A stretch of DNA of 64,000 nucleotides from Odontocerum albicorne (GCA_949825065.1 OX463859.1:15333220-15397219), one strand, 5' to 3'. Positions 38,345 to 48,960 are shown, numbered from the stretch's first letter. Program-made: numbers and translations. The notes: a model not told the origin generated them from the letters alone.

Positions 38345-39086
38345 CAGAAACTTTCTTATCTTGACACACATCTTTCGACTTTTCTACATCCATACACCTT
38401 TTCATACAACTTCTACGATTTTTCTGACTCTTAATGTTTCCTTCTCTCATAATATCATTAACTTATTCCAACCATAATTTCCTTGGTCTTCCTCTCACAC
38501 GCCTTCCAATCACGTAAAAAAAGAAGAGTGGTGAATTGAGAAAGCCAATATACAATATCTGTTTGAGTGTGACGTAAGTCCATGATTGGAAACACACTGA
38601 ATATGCTCAGCGAGATAAGATTGTGGGGCAGGGGGACAGTTAAGGATATTATGTAATAGTGACAGTATGGGAATACCTGTTTTGTTAATCTTTCTTCATT
38701 CATTCGTTACATTTACCCAAACCATCTCAGCGTGCTCTTCTTCACCTTACTCAACACATCAGTCGTAAGCTTACATTCATCCCTTATCACTTCATTTCGT
38801 ATTCTGTCATACATTATCACTCCATGTATTCGTCTCAAAGCGCGCATTTCTACAGCTTTTATTCGGTTTCTCTCAGTATTTTTCTAGGTCCACGTTTCAC
38901 TCTAATACAACAAAGTTGGCATCAAAATACTATTATGCAGATTTTGATACTATCCGGTTCAAATATATTGTATATGTTTTAGTGACCCATCGACTTTATA
39001 TCCTATCGTTACACGCCATTTGATATTTCTCTTCACTCTTCAATCATCTGAGAAAATACTACCCAAATAATAGAATTCCTAATTGT

Positions 39087-39350
39087 TTTACACATGACAA
39101 GAAATATACATAATTTGCGAAAAAACAACAGATAATTTAATTTGGACATACAATTTTAATGGATCTGGGTTTGTTGATTTTCATTTGTCGTGTCCCCAGT
39201 AAACTAGGCTTTTGCCTGTATCTCACTGAGGACATGTAGCATGAAAAAAATAATCGATACTTCTTTCCGATTTTTGATTATATGAACCTCGTTGCATATT
39301 CTTATTAACCGGACAAACAGTGACACTCAATTACAAATTGTTCCAATCTT
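39087..39350 (-). mobile_element. Repeat E, 5'-truncated
   Basis: Good match from the TGTCCGGTTAATAAG region to the CATGTGTAAAACAATT end, minus strand, inserted in LINE-c. Confidence 0.85.
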
Positions 39351-39394
39351 TCATATTCACCCCTACATCGAATTTAGTTTATTTTTATATATTA

Positions 39395-39845
39395 TTTATA
39401 GTTAAGGCATTAACATTGTGGAGGTTTAAATATATTGTAATTTGTTTCATCAAACACTGTTTATTCCACTTTTTGTAACAGTATAACCCTACCGGTTTCA
39501 AGGCTTTCACCTCATCATCAGGGAAGCACAAATCTGTGACGTTATGGCAGAAGTTGATAACACATGTCCGTTTTTTGTCATTTTGTGTTTATTCTGTCAA
39601 CTTATAGAAAATATTTCTCAGCATGTTGTGGCAAAATTTGGTGCCTCAGTCATTATCCAAACAAAAGATATACTGTTTGGAAAAACTTAAAAAATGCTTA
39701 TTTGTACTGATTTTAACAGCTTATCAAAGTTAATATTGCTTCTCCTGTAAACTAAGGTAAAACGGACATATCAACTTGTGCCATAACGCCACAGAAATAA
39801 GACTCTTGTTTGTGCTCCCCTAGTGTTTGATAAAATAAATAACAA
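39395..39845. mobile_element. Repeat F, interrupted by a TIR element
   Basis: The left arm (AAACACTGTTTATTCCAC ... ACCTCATCATCAGGG) is intact. The palindrome centre is split at 39534, and only AATAAGACTCTTGTTTGTGC plus part of the right arm remain after 39794. Confidence 0.75.
39534..39794. mobile_element. 261-bp TIR element with AAAT duplication
   Basis: Left end CTGTGACGTTATGGCAGAAG, right end (reversed) CTGTGGCGTTATGGCACAAG, continuing as TTGATA and TGTCCGTTTT. Flanked by AAAT at 39530-39533 and 39795-39798. Removing it and one AAAT restores the repeat F loop seen in other copies. No coding capacity. Superfamily not assigned; a 4-bp duplication limits the choices. Confidence 0.8.
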
Positions 39846-40035
39846 CGAATTTAGTTTTATTTTCACATTTTTTTATCACTATTACTTTGGATTTTGCTAC
39901 ATTTATTCTCATATCTTTCTTTTCGCATCTCTCATACTATTTACTTATCAAACTCTGCAGTTTATCTTCGCTATCTGCCAATACTATCATGTCATTTGCA
40001 TATAGCAATCCACACATTAGTGAATATGTTCAATG

Positions 40036-40476
40036 AAATATGTAAAAAAATGTTTTAAGCAACTGCCTTCACCGAAGCCAATTAAGTTAACTTTATTTGG
40101 AACAATTGAAATGTCAGATGAGATTATATGTCAATAAAACGTGATGCCTCAAGGTCTCTCTTCAGCCAGATGGAAAAGTAACTAATTGTGTGTGAATGAA
40201 CCCCAAAAACCAACTAATCAAATGACCTTGACTCGACAAAAAACGATTTGAACATTTTTTTTTCTTCTTGAACACATTCAAAATGTCTTTTTGAAGGTGA
40301 TGGTTGTGTTAAATATGAACATTATTAAGATTTTAATCTTTAAAATGAATAATTTTCTAGGAATAACATAAAATTTTATACCATTAAATAAACAGTCAAA
40401 AACCTAGGAGTGGTTAACTTATGACGAGATCAAATAAATGAGGTAAGCCGAAGGATCTTCTTCATCCTTTATTCCT
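40036..40476. other. intergenic stretch, nothing recognised
   Basis: No feature seen. Confidence 0.4.
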
Positions 40477-40480
40477 TTAA

Positions 40481-41561
40481 CCCTTCCTGTCCTGTGATGT
40501 GTAACTAGTACACATTGCTTCTAAAAACTTTAATATCTCAATAATTACAATATAATAAATACTGGGTTCAGATTTTAGGTATTTCTCCGTAATACCTTCA
40601 CGCATTGAATGAAAAAAAATCATATTAATAATAATTAGCACTTATCGGCCACATCAGAGATATTTTGTGAAAATCGGGAATAAATTCACCAATACAATCA
40701 AACGTGTGCCAGTGTGTGACGTAGGTATATTCATTCTAAAAAACCACTATGGGTGAGGAAGCGACGCTACTCACGTCTCACTCTCACTCTACTTCGGTAT
40801 ATGGGAACGCAAGAAATAGAATCTCAGTTTGGTTTTATTTTTGTTTCATTTTGGGTTCATTTTTGGTTTTAATTTTGTTATTCTTATGATTGTGTGCGGT
40901 ATATTATGGGATGAACAAGTTTGGTCTTTCTGGAGTTTTGAATGTGTGAAGAGTTTGATTCCGCATGATGTTTCCAGCTGTAATTGAGTGTCACTGTTTG
41001 TCAGGTTGATGAGAACATGCAACGGGGTTTTGTTTTTGTGTAATCAAAAATCGGAAAGAAGTATTGATTTATTTTTTCATGCTTAATATCCTCAGTGAGA
41101 TACAGGCAAAAGCCTAGTTTACTGGGGATACGACAAATGAAAGGCGACAAACCCAGATCTATTAAAATAATGTATGTCTAAATTAAATTACCTGTTGTTT
41201 TTTCGCAAATTATGTATATTTCTTGTCATGTGTAATAATAAAATAAATAAAATAATAAAAAAAGTTTGCAGTTGTGTTTCTTCCTTCGAGGCGTAACATA
41301 CACAGTGTTAGTCCGTCTCAGGTCACAGTCGCTCTAGCGCATTCATCTGAGGTGGTCTTATTGACCGTTTTTGAACGTCAGCCGATGTTTTTTTCATGTT
41401 TTCAGCAATTAAATTATAATTATTATCACTTTTGATTTCAAATTTAATTAATTTAAGCAATTGGCTATGAATATTCTTATTTTAAATCGCTCATTTTTAC
41501 ATGTGTATTGAATACACATCACCAGAACGGACGGATTTTTTCAGCGCAGGAAGGGAAAGGT
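40481..41561 (+). mobile_element. piggyBac-like MITE, copy 2, split by repeat E
   Basis: TTAA at 40477-40480 and 41562-41565. Ends CCCTTCCTGTCCTG and GCGCAGGAAGGGAAAGG. Left half to about 40834 and right half from about 41270 match copy 1 (19580-20182) in reverse. Both halves have the paired words TGTGTATTGAATACACAT and TGTGTAACTAGTACACATTG near the ends. Confidence 0.82.
40835..41265 (+). mobile_element. Repeat E inserted in the MITE
   Basis: Runs from a GGTTTTATTTTTGTTTCATT stretch to an AATAAAATAAATAAAATAAT tail. Slightly 5'-truncated relative to the 6.87-kb copy. Confidence 0.85.
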
Positions 41562-41565
41562 TTAA

Positions 41566-41900
41566 GTGTTGCAAAGATTCCTGCCTTCGAAAACCAAAAT
41601 TTTGTTCGTGCAATATCTGCTCATTCCAATTTTGGACTATGCGGACGTTTGTCATTTGAATATTACGGAAAAACAGCTAGACAATTTTCAACGTCTTCAA
41701 AATGTTTGTCTGGTATTTATTTTCAAACTGAAAAAGTACGATCACATCACTTTATATCTGAAGTAACTAAACTATTCGAAAGTGAGAAATATACGAAAAA
41801 TTCACTTAATGTCAATATTATATAATATACTTCATTGTCCCGCCGCCCCACCTTATCTCACCAAGCATATTCAGTGACCTTCCAATTATGGACTTACGCT
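41566..41900 (+). mobile_element. LINE-d fragment (CR1/Jockey-like reverse transcriptase C-terminus)
   Basis: Encodes LPSKTKILFVQYLLIPILDY, ADVCHLNITEKQLDNFQRLQ, NVCLVFIFKLKKYDHIT, and after frameshifts an LYNILHCPAAPPYL-like block. This is the thumb-side region that precedes the segment found at 18.95 kb. It starts directly at the MITE's right TTAA. Confidence 0.85.
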
Positions 41901-41944
41901 GCGCTTGAACTTATTATTTGAATATTTTTACGACAAAGTAAATT

Positions 41945-42030
41945 CCTTAACTTACTTTTGTCTGGTTTATCGAAAGAGATTACCACCTGGCAATAAGCCC
42001 GTCAAATTATTTTACAATGAAAAGTTAAAT
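41945..42030 (+). mobile_element. SINE-A 3' fragment
   Basis: GAGATTACCACCTGGCAATA and AGCCCGTCAAATTATTTTAC match the SINE-A 3' half. Confidence 0.6.
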
Positions 42031-42059
42031 AAAATAGATAAACAAATAAATGTTTAAAC

Positions 42060-42440
42060 TGTAGGAACTACTGTCGTCGCTGAAATATTGTCAACATACA
42101 CGGTCAACGACCGACGAAACGACCTTTGGATATGTCCAAAAGTCGCATACCAAAACATTGATATTGTTTACCCACGAATACTATTTACGATACATTCCAC
42201 AGTAGAAAGAGAACGCATCACGCTGTCTCGCCGTTTTCGCAAACAAATCGTCTACCCACAACACTAATTGCGATGTCTGCAATATTTCAATTGACCATCT
42301 CTGCACGCACAGAAGCGAGATAAAAATATATTGCGGGTGCACTCCCGCGCCCGTTCTGAAATGTATAAATATCTACTTACCGATAAATAAAGCATCATTA
42401 ATCACTATTTATTATTCATTGATTCATTCACTCTCTCTTT
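42060..42440 (+). mobile_element. Possible solo LTR
   Basis: GC-richer than its flanks, starts TGTAGGAACTACTG, and holds a promoter-like GTATAAATATC near 42364 followed by AATAAAGCATC near 42388, the spacing seen in LTRs. No second LTR, primer site or protein was found and the right end is unclear. Confidence 0.3.
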
Positions 42441-42539
42441 CCGCATTGCTAATTGACGTATTTTATTTAAATACCAAACAATCAAAATCATCAGCGCGTC
42501 CTTTAAGGACATTCGCTAAAAAACTATTAGACTGCGGTC

Positions 42540-43115
42540 TATATATGGGCAAATCACACCCATAACTTTCTGCGAAGATCGGATCCTGGTACTCTTGCTC
42601 GGTCTGTACATGTACCAATCTCACCCATAACTTTCTGGGGAGATCGGATCCTAGTACTCTTGCTCGGTCTGTACATGTACCAATCTCACCCATAACTTTC
42701 TGGGGAGATCGGATCCTGGTACTCTTGCTCGGTCTGTACATGTACCAATCTTACCCATAACTTTCTGGGATGATTGAATTCTGATACTCTTGTTCCGTCC
42801 ATAAAAGGGTCAACTTTACCCATAACTATCTGGAGAGATCAGATCTTGGTACACTTGTTTGGTCCATATACTCGTAAGCCAATCTCACAAAGAACTTTCA
42901 GGAAATATTGAATCCTGAGACTCTTTTTCCGTCCATACACGGGTCAATCTTACCCATAACTTTCTGGGAAGATCGGATCTTGGTACATTTGTTTGGTCTA
43001 TATATGGGTCAATCTCATCCATAGTTTTCAGAGGAGATTTGGATGATGATAATCTTGTTTGGTCCATACATAGGCCAATCTCACTCATAACTTTCTGGGT
43101 TATAAATCCTGGTAC
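42540..43115. repeat. Minisatellite, unit 65 bp, about nine units
   Basis: CCCATAACTTTCTGG recurs at 42559, 42624, 42689, 42754 and 42819 with exact 65-bp spacing, then drifts. Units 1-4 are near-identical. Because 65 is not a multiple of three, the long minus-strand frames over the array are not coding. Unit 6 holds a TACTCGTA octamer (42869). Confidence 0.95.
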
Positions 43116-43384
43116 TCTTGATTAAAAACACACAACTTTGCTAAAAATTAGCTAAAATATAACCTTTCATAATAATTTACATTCAGTACGTTGGAAATGA
43201 AGGTGGTAATGGAAATTTTGCAATAACGATATCTATACCAGAAATCAATATGAAACTACTTTCCAGAATCGCATGACAATCTTCATCGGGACTTTCTCGG
43301 GAGATCTTATCTCGGCACTTTGGAAGAAAAAAAGTTACATTACTGACTAAAAATAAAGTGTTTTTTATTAGCCGTTAGAAACCC
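43116..43384. other. intergenic stretch, nothing recognised
   Basis: No feature seen. Confidence 0.4.
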
Positions 43385-43490
43385 TGTAATGACGTAGCGA
43401 GTCATAGAATATAAACGTCAGTTAATAATTAATTGGTTCCAGAGTCTCACAGCATGTAAAGTAAAGGACGAACTAAAAAAAGAAGTGCGT
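43385..43490 (+). repeat. Repeat N, copy 2
   Basis: See the copy at 27660. The two share ATTGGTTCCAGAGTCTCAC and neighbouring words in the same order. Confidence 0.5.
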
Positions 43491-43734
43491 TGAACTGGGA
43501 AAACCAACACACGGTGTCCCTGATTCATTTATTTATTCGTATGGATCCCTTCAATATATCTGAATTGGTCATGTAGATATGTTGAAGAGCGTGGTCGGGA
43601 GACCATCGTTTTTTCTGTCCCAATAATCAAACTACTGGAGTAGGCACCGATCTTATATTTCACTATCGTACGTATTGGAAATACAGTAACACTTTCAGTA
43701 TATTACGAGTGAATATTCATACGCAATGAACTCT

Positions 43735-44118
43735 TATGCCATGGTGCATGGCCGCACGGTAGCGCACTGGACTTTCGTGCGGAAGGTTGCCGGTTCGAGC
43801 CCCGCGTTATGCTATTCTCCTCGAATGACACAGGTCTTTTTTCCGCATAGTGTTTGGAAGTATAAGGATATCTAAGATTTCGGTCATATATTTAATACTT
43901 AAAAAATAGAGAAAAAAATATGCCGGTATGCTTCGATCGTCTCACTTCAGATGTGCTATCAGATCCAATACAGCGATGTGGCCGGTAAGTTTGCTGGTGT
44001 GCAAAGGCTCAGTTCCTTAAAAATAATACTCCACGATACAGATTTACTTTACAACTGATTGAATTCGGAATAACGACGGGATCATCGACTACGAGGCCCA
44101 GCAACGACGACAACGAAA
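43735..44118 (+). mobile_element. SINE-C, full length with tRNA-like head
   Basis: Head has TGGCCGCACGGTAGCGCACT (A-box position) and GCCGGTTCGAGCCCCGC (B box) at tRNA spacing. The body has TTTCCGCATAGTG and GTGGCCGGTAAGTTTGCTGG, ending CTACGAGGCCCAGCAACGAC. Two other copies (21.4 and 34.8 kb) lack the head. Confidence 0.85.
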
Positions 44119-44282
44119 ATCTTTTGGTATCGTCATTAACATTGTTCAGTTCTTTGACACCTCTATAAACATTATACAGTAATTTGACACATAAACGTTG
44201 TTCAGTCCATTAAAATCGCCATAATCACTGTTCAGTCCTTTGGCACCGTCATAAACACTGTAAAATTCTTTGGCATCGTCAT
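44119..44282. repeat. 30-bp minisatellite, about six units, inverted relative to 35.8-36.6 kb
   Basis: TTTGGCACCGTCATAAACAC followed by TGTTCAGTC-type words repeat here. They are the reverse complement of the large array's unit. Confidence 0.9.
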
Positions 44283-44345
44283 AAACACGGCACAGCTACG
44301 CTTTCGACGATGGGATCCTCGACTACGAGGCCCAGCAACGACGAT
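44283..44345 (+). mobile_element. SINE-C 3' fragment
   Basis: GGCACAGCTACGCTTTCGAC and GACTACGAGGCCCAGCAACG repeat the end of SINE-C beyond the short array. Confidence 0.75.
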
Positions 44346-44349
44346 ACCA

Positions 44350-44452
44350 GATTGGGATTTCTTTTTAATATATATTTTTGGGTACCATCGGAAATTGAAC
44401 TGGAAACCCCCATGTTACCAATTAAGCCACTGAGGTTGCCCCTCAATGTAGT
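44350..44452 (-). mobile_element. SINE-A head fragment
   Basis: Minus strand: GGCAACCTCAGTGGCTTAAT, TGGTAACATGGGGGTTTCC, then a TTCAATTTCC box and GGTACCC. Confidence 0.6.
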
Positions 44453-44459
44453 ATAAAAT

Positions 44460-45518
44460 AAAAGAATAAAAACAAGTCTTATGAAATACCAAATCTTCAA
44501 TCAAAATTACTTCTGCATTCCTTATTGTTGTCTGTTTCTTTCGGTTACCTTCTTTGTATGCAAATAAGTGCATTCACTTTGCCTCGAGATGCAACGATAT
44601 TCTAAAGAAACAGTTATGCTTCGCGTCTAAAGCATTTACCTGCTCAGCGCGAAATTATTAAAACAGCAATCCCTCTATTAAAATAGTTAATGCGTACATG
44701 AAAAGTCCGCACTACTCGATGAACATTTCTTAACACAAAATATGGTGTTATGTAGATTTAAAATGCAAGGTTTTTTCTATTATTTTATTATGATACTAGC
44801 TGAAAAGCCAATCTAAGGATGTGCGAAAACAATGACTAAATACTTATTAATTGTTACACCTACCTATATTCCATCCCATATCTTTTATGAAATAGGCAGA
44901 GAGGATCGAGTATCATACATTTTGGTGCATACGGACACACTCATAGTTCATCTCATATACTCGTAATTACTTTTATTCTATATACTTTTCACCATATCCT
45001 CTTTCAATAGTTGACAAACATGCTCCTATTTACATGCAATTCTCAGACTTGATCTTTTTTTTTGCTCCTCTTTGTCCAGTTATATGTTATATATTTTCTT
45101 GGTCATACTATGCTCACTCAACTCTCTCATATCCACATTCTTTCTTTATTGCGACATTTTTAACTATATCTATTAATATTTTTCCACACATCTTTCTTTA
45201 ACGATTGCATCTCAACTGCAATAGGAAGTTCATTTTGCTATACTCTTATTGCATTACTTTATTTAAAAAAAAAGACTCGCGGGTTGGCCATACTTGCTTT
45301 ACTGTTCCACAAGTCCGAGATATTTTGTTAAATTCATTTAAAGTAAACGTGTTTCACGTTTCATCTTTTTCGATTTCACAATTATCGTCACCTTAAAAAA
45401 ATGTGTCATTGTTCTGAATCAACATTATTATTACTGAGGTTCTTCTGCATACGATTCACGGAAATTCACGGATATTTACAATAATTTCTTGTTACCAACC
45501 AGTTCTTCACAATTTATA
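44460..45518. other. intergenic stretch; possible LINE N-terminal relic, otherwise nothing
   Basis: AT-rich. 44990-45200 has a pyrimidine-rich plus strand like reversed LINE-c coding sequence but no motif I can name. Octamer TACTCGTA at 44958-44965. Confidence 0.3.
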
Positions 45519-45603
45519 AAAATGTGCGACCAAATTGTAAATCACACTAAATCGAAAATCGCACAAACCGAAACCGCACTAATAGAGGAATATCTGTACT
45601 GTA
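45519..45603. mobile_element. Right end of a second pogo/Tigger-like element
   Basis: Read inward on the minus strand from TA: CAGTACAGATATTCCTCTAT, TAGTGCGGTTTCGGTTTGTG. Repeated GTGCGATT / GTGTGATT words follow, a usual subterminal pattern of this class. Confidence 0.5.
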
Positions 45604-46919
45604 CTTTTGCCTTTATTTATTCTTTATTGCAGTGATATTGTCTTAACTCATATCTCATTGTCTTAACCCAAATCTTCTTAACGCTCTACCAATTTACTCA
45701 TAAGCTCAGTTTAAAGTCATTTAAAAAGGATAAGAAATTTAATACGAGAAGTTTTAATCTCCTTCACATATTTAATAATGATGTAAAAAGTTAATAAATA
45801 ATATTTATACATACATAACATTGCGTGATTTTCTTTTGGGGAATAATATATTTCCGTTGCCCCATTCGTTTAACTATGTTAGATCGAACGAGCTATTAAG
45901 TGTAGACAGGCTGAATACAAATCATTTGATCAATTCATTTATCAACAGAAATTGCTCTATATTCAAAAAGATTTTATTTAGTACGATAAGTTGATAATTG
46001 GGATTTCAATTATTACCCTTGAGGAAGGGTTAATTTGCTAGGCTTTGATTAACCTGATAGTGAGTGACGCACCCTAGCTCCTCTTAAATGTTTTGTTTTA
46101 TTTTCAATTTAAATTTTGTTAGTTTGTAGTTCTGAATTCTAGAAATTTATCTTTTTTATTTGCATCTCGATTTATAACTGTTTTATTGCTTCAGGTCTCA
46201 TTGTGATTTTTTACGTGTATGATATGTATTTTTAATTTAAATTTCACTAGTCTAGATTATGTTATGATTTTCAATTTTGAAATTTCACTGAACTAGATTT
46301 AGTTATTATCTATATAATGTTATAGTGTAATAAAGACACTGCTTATTTTCTAATAGACCATTAATAAATAAAGTAAAATATCCACATATTACATAGTCTT
46401 CCCAGTGCACTCCTTTCATCCATTTCTCACACCTACTTTTCACTCCATATATCAATCATGTCACTAATACATTGTTGTCGACCATCATTTTAGCACATCT
46501 TGATATTATAAATATTAAAAAACCTATTAGGAAAATATTTATGATTTCATTACACTTTCAATTTTGCAAATAACCTAACCTCGATCGAATCCCTAATAAG
46601 AAATCACTCAGGCATTTTGTTAATAATATATTTATATATCCGTTATTTTAAACGAATCTAAGTGAGCAATTAGACCTAATGATTGAAAATGCATTGCCCC
46701 ACATAGCTTCGTTTAGATTGTGGTACCGTTACCTCTGGCAGGCGAACCTTTAATGTGTTGAGCAACAAACAAGGCAGGCCATTCTCTTCAAAATAATATT
46801 ACCATTTCAGTTTCAATGGTGTTAGCATAACATTGTGAGGATTGCTCGACACAATGCTGTCTGGGAGTTTAAAATACCAATAGTCACCGAATTGATTATT
46901 TATTTATAAAATACTTTAA
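45604..46919. other. intergenic stretch of 1.3 kb, nothing recognised
   Basis: AT-rich. A GC-richer patch at 46690-46870 has no frame or repeat match that I can support. Confidence 0.5.
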
Positions 46920-47140
46920 TACGGAAATCAGAAGAGAGTTGTAGAGAAGCTGGTAGGGACTGGAAGTGGTGAGGGCCGGCGAGCAAGGGACGGTCTCCTA
47001 CGAGGTGAATATATCATATCTGAGAGATGCTTGGTTCCTCATTGAGTACTGTACTCATCATGTCTCATGACCAGCAAGTGTCGAGACAAATCATCCGTTC
47101 AGTTTCAGATGATCAGGGAACCACGAAGCTCAGCTATTAG
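46920..47140 (+). mobile_element. LINE-a tail fragment
   Basis: Encodes EKLVGTGSGEGRRARDG (from EKLVVTGKVEGKRARG). Shares CTCATTGAGTACTG ... CATGTCTCATG with the copy at 6.5 kb. Confidence 0.7.
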
Positions 47141-47204
47141 TAAAACGACTAAGAATAATGCAAACATCTGGCGAATTTATTGATGCAAAGTGGTTCCTTT
47201 TAAT

Positions 47205-47462
47205 ATATTATTTATAGTTAAGGCATTAACACCATGGAGGTTTTAATACATTTCAATTTATTAATTAAACACTATTTATTCCACTTTATATAACGGTACA
47301 AATCTACCAGTTTTCATCTCATCATCAGGGGAGCACAAACAAGACTTTTGTCTGTGCTATTATGATTCCCTGATGATGAGGTGAAAACCTTGAAACCGAC
47401 AGGGTTGTACCGTTGTATTAAGTGGAATAAACAGTGTTTGATTAAATAAATTACAAAAAATA
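47205..47462. mobile_element. Repeat F, complete palindrome
   Basis: The left arm and the right arm (CTGATGATGAGGTGAAAACC, TTGAAACCGACAGGG ... GTGGAATAAACAGTGTTTG) are mutual reverse complements over about 90 bp. The centre GCACAAACAAGAC/TTTTGTCTGTGC is itself palindromic. A unique 5' segment (ATTATTTATAGTTAAGGCAT) is shared with 39.4 and 54.3 kb. Confidence 0.85.
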
Positions 47463-47639
47463 TTTCTTCTTATCTAACAGCCATTGTTTCAAAATTGGCG
47501 TCAGTATCCATGACCGTGTTTTAAAAAATAACAAAATTGAAATAAATGATAAATTTCAAGAATGAACAAAGGCTAGGATGGGAATCGCGAGGGAGTTAAA
47601 AACTAGGAATATTTTAAGATAAATAAAGTATCATTAGTT
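47463..47639. other. intergenic stretch, nothing recognised
   Basis: No feature seen. Confidence 0.4.
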
Positions 47640-48260
47640 TTTCTTGAATATTGATAAGAGTGAAGTATGTCTAATTGAGTCAGGAAGATCGTTCCAAAGT
47701 CGAGCCAACGACGCTGTTTAGAATTATGCGTGATACGTTTGGTATATGAGTACAAAGGGGTTTGCTGTCACCAGATTGGAGGGGCAGTCCATGATCAGAA
47801 ATAAATTTAATTCTTTCACGCAGATACTAAAGATATTCTGGATTGTTCAACACTTCAAAAGAGTACACAGAACGCAGATATGTCTCTCTTATCTATTCAA
47901 CAATTCCTCACTAGCATCGAGATAATATACATCCCAGTAGTCATTTAGAAAAAAAAAATATTGGAAGGGAAATGCGTAATCTGTTGGGATAATGGAGACT
48001 TGGGAATATTTTGCGGCTTAACCGTGAGATATGATTGCGCCAACTCAAAAATTTTATGACTTACAGATCCTCAACATATCGGGAATACGGAATGACTCAG
48101 CTATCAATGATCTTTACGAGACGAATGATATCGATTGTTTATATTACAACCAGTCGTCTACGACACGAGATATTACTTAGATACTGAAATAATCGAAAAC
48201 CACCGTCCCCGAGCATTCGGTACAATAATTGAATTCGACCCAAAAATAAGAACTTGCTTT
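47640..48260. other. Less AT-rich block, probably transposon-derived, unclassified
   Basis: Composition is closer to the LINE relics than to the background, and short frames recur without a stable reading. I could not match it to any other family in the window. Confidence 0.3.
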
Positions 48261-48699
48261 TCGGACAGCCAATTTTTAAGTATTTTTTAATTACAATATC
48301 GTTATTTGTCGTTATTTCTACGTTACAAGGTCGTTATTAGTATTTCGAATCTGACCGTTTTCGCTCTAAACTTTGAAGAGGGGTAATGAAATTACACGAC
48401 TCTTATTAAAAAAAACCACGACAGATTATGAATACTATTTTGATAAGTAAAAAATAATAAGGTTTAGTATTTAGTGTTAAGATCGGATTATGGATTCAGG
48501 CCTTAGTGTGTCCATGAGTGTTCCAATGCGTGTAACTCATGAAGGTGTTCAGGGTTCACGCTCAGTTTGGACTGTGATGGATCCATTGCCGTGACCTTTT
48601 TATGTCTGTCCGATTTATCAAATTTATGTTTGATATTAGCATGATGGCGTGTAAGTGCTTACAATTTTAAATATACTTGACATTGACACCCATTATTAT

Positions 48700-48960
48700 A
48701 TTTTCTATGTTAGCATCAGTGGTTAAATTTATTTATATATTCTTATGGTGTTGATACATGGACCATAAAGATCAAAATGCTAATAGGCTGGAAGTATTTT
48801 AAATGTGAATTCAACAAAAAATGCTAAAAAAATATTCGTTTCGCCGTATCTCAATACTGAGGTATAATGCGGAGCTGGTGTAGAACGAGAACTCTTAAAT
48901 ACCATAATATATTGAAAGATGGCCTACCTGGGTCATATATTGAGAAAAGCACAAATTCTT
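48700..48960 (+). mobile_element. LINE-b fragment
   Basis: Reads YSYGVDTWTIK (from YGxETWTL), and at the end MAYLGHILRKAQ (from MAYLGHVLRG). Confidence 0.7.

Larger units (their letters stand above)
38345..40035 (-). mobile_element. LINE-c, longest copy, carrying nested insertions
   Basis: Read on the minus strand: reverse transcriptase block CGLLYANDMIVLADSEDKLQ (40.03-39.84 kb; the usual YADD motif is YAND), then after insertions EFYYLGSIFSDD, SETWT, MRALRRIHGVIMYDRIRNEV, LRWFG, MNEERLTKQVF, and finally the 3' part at 38520-38345. Insertions between the blocks are repeat F (39395-39845, itself carrying a TIR element) and repeat E (39087-39350). Stops and frameshifts show it is dead. Confidence 0.85.

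Noticed and set aside
42463..43088. Open frames of 92 and 67 codons on the minus strand with a repetitive protein sequence
   Set aside because: They read through the 65-bp minisatellite. The unit length is not a multiple of three, so the frame shifts every unit, and no start, splice or flank support exists.
43742..43811. tRNA gene
   Set aside because: A- and B-box-like words are present, but the sequence is continuous with SINE-C and does not close a proper acceptor stem.
44090..44110. CTACGAGGCCCAGCAACG at the end of SINE-C as a Minos terminal repeat
   Set aside because: It begins TACGAG but the following bases diverge from the Minos end, and it recurs as an internal part of SINE-C without an inverted partner.
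47370..47430. Hammerhead-like wording CTGATGATGAGG ... TTGAAACC in repeat F
   Set aside because: There is a three-base insertion in the core relative to CTGATGAGG, no stem I can form, and the whole unit folds better as a long palindrome.
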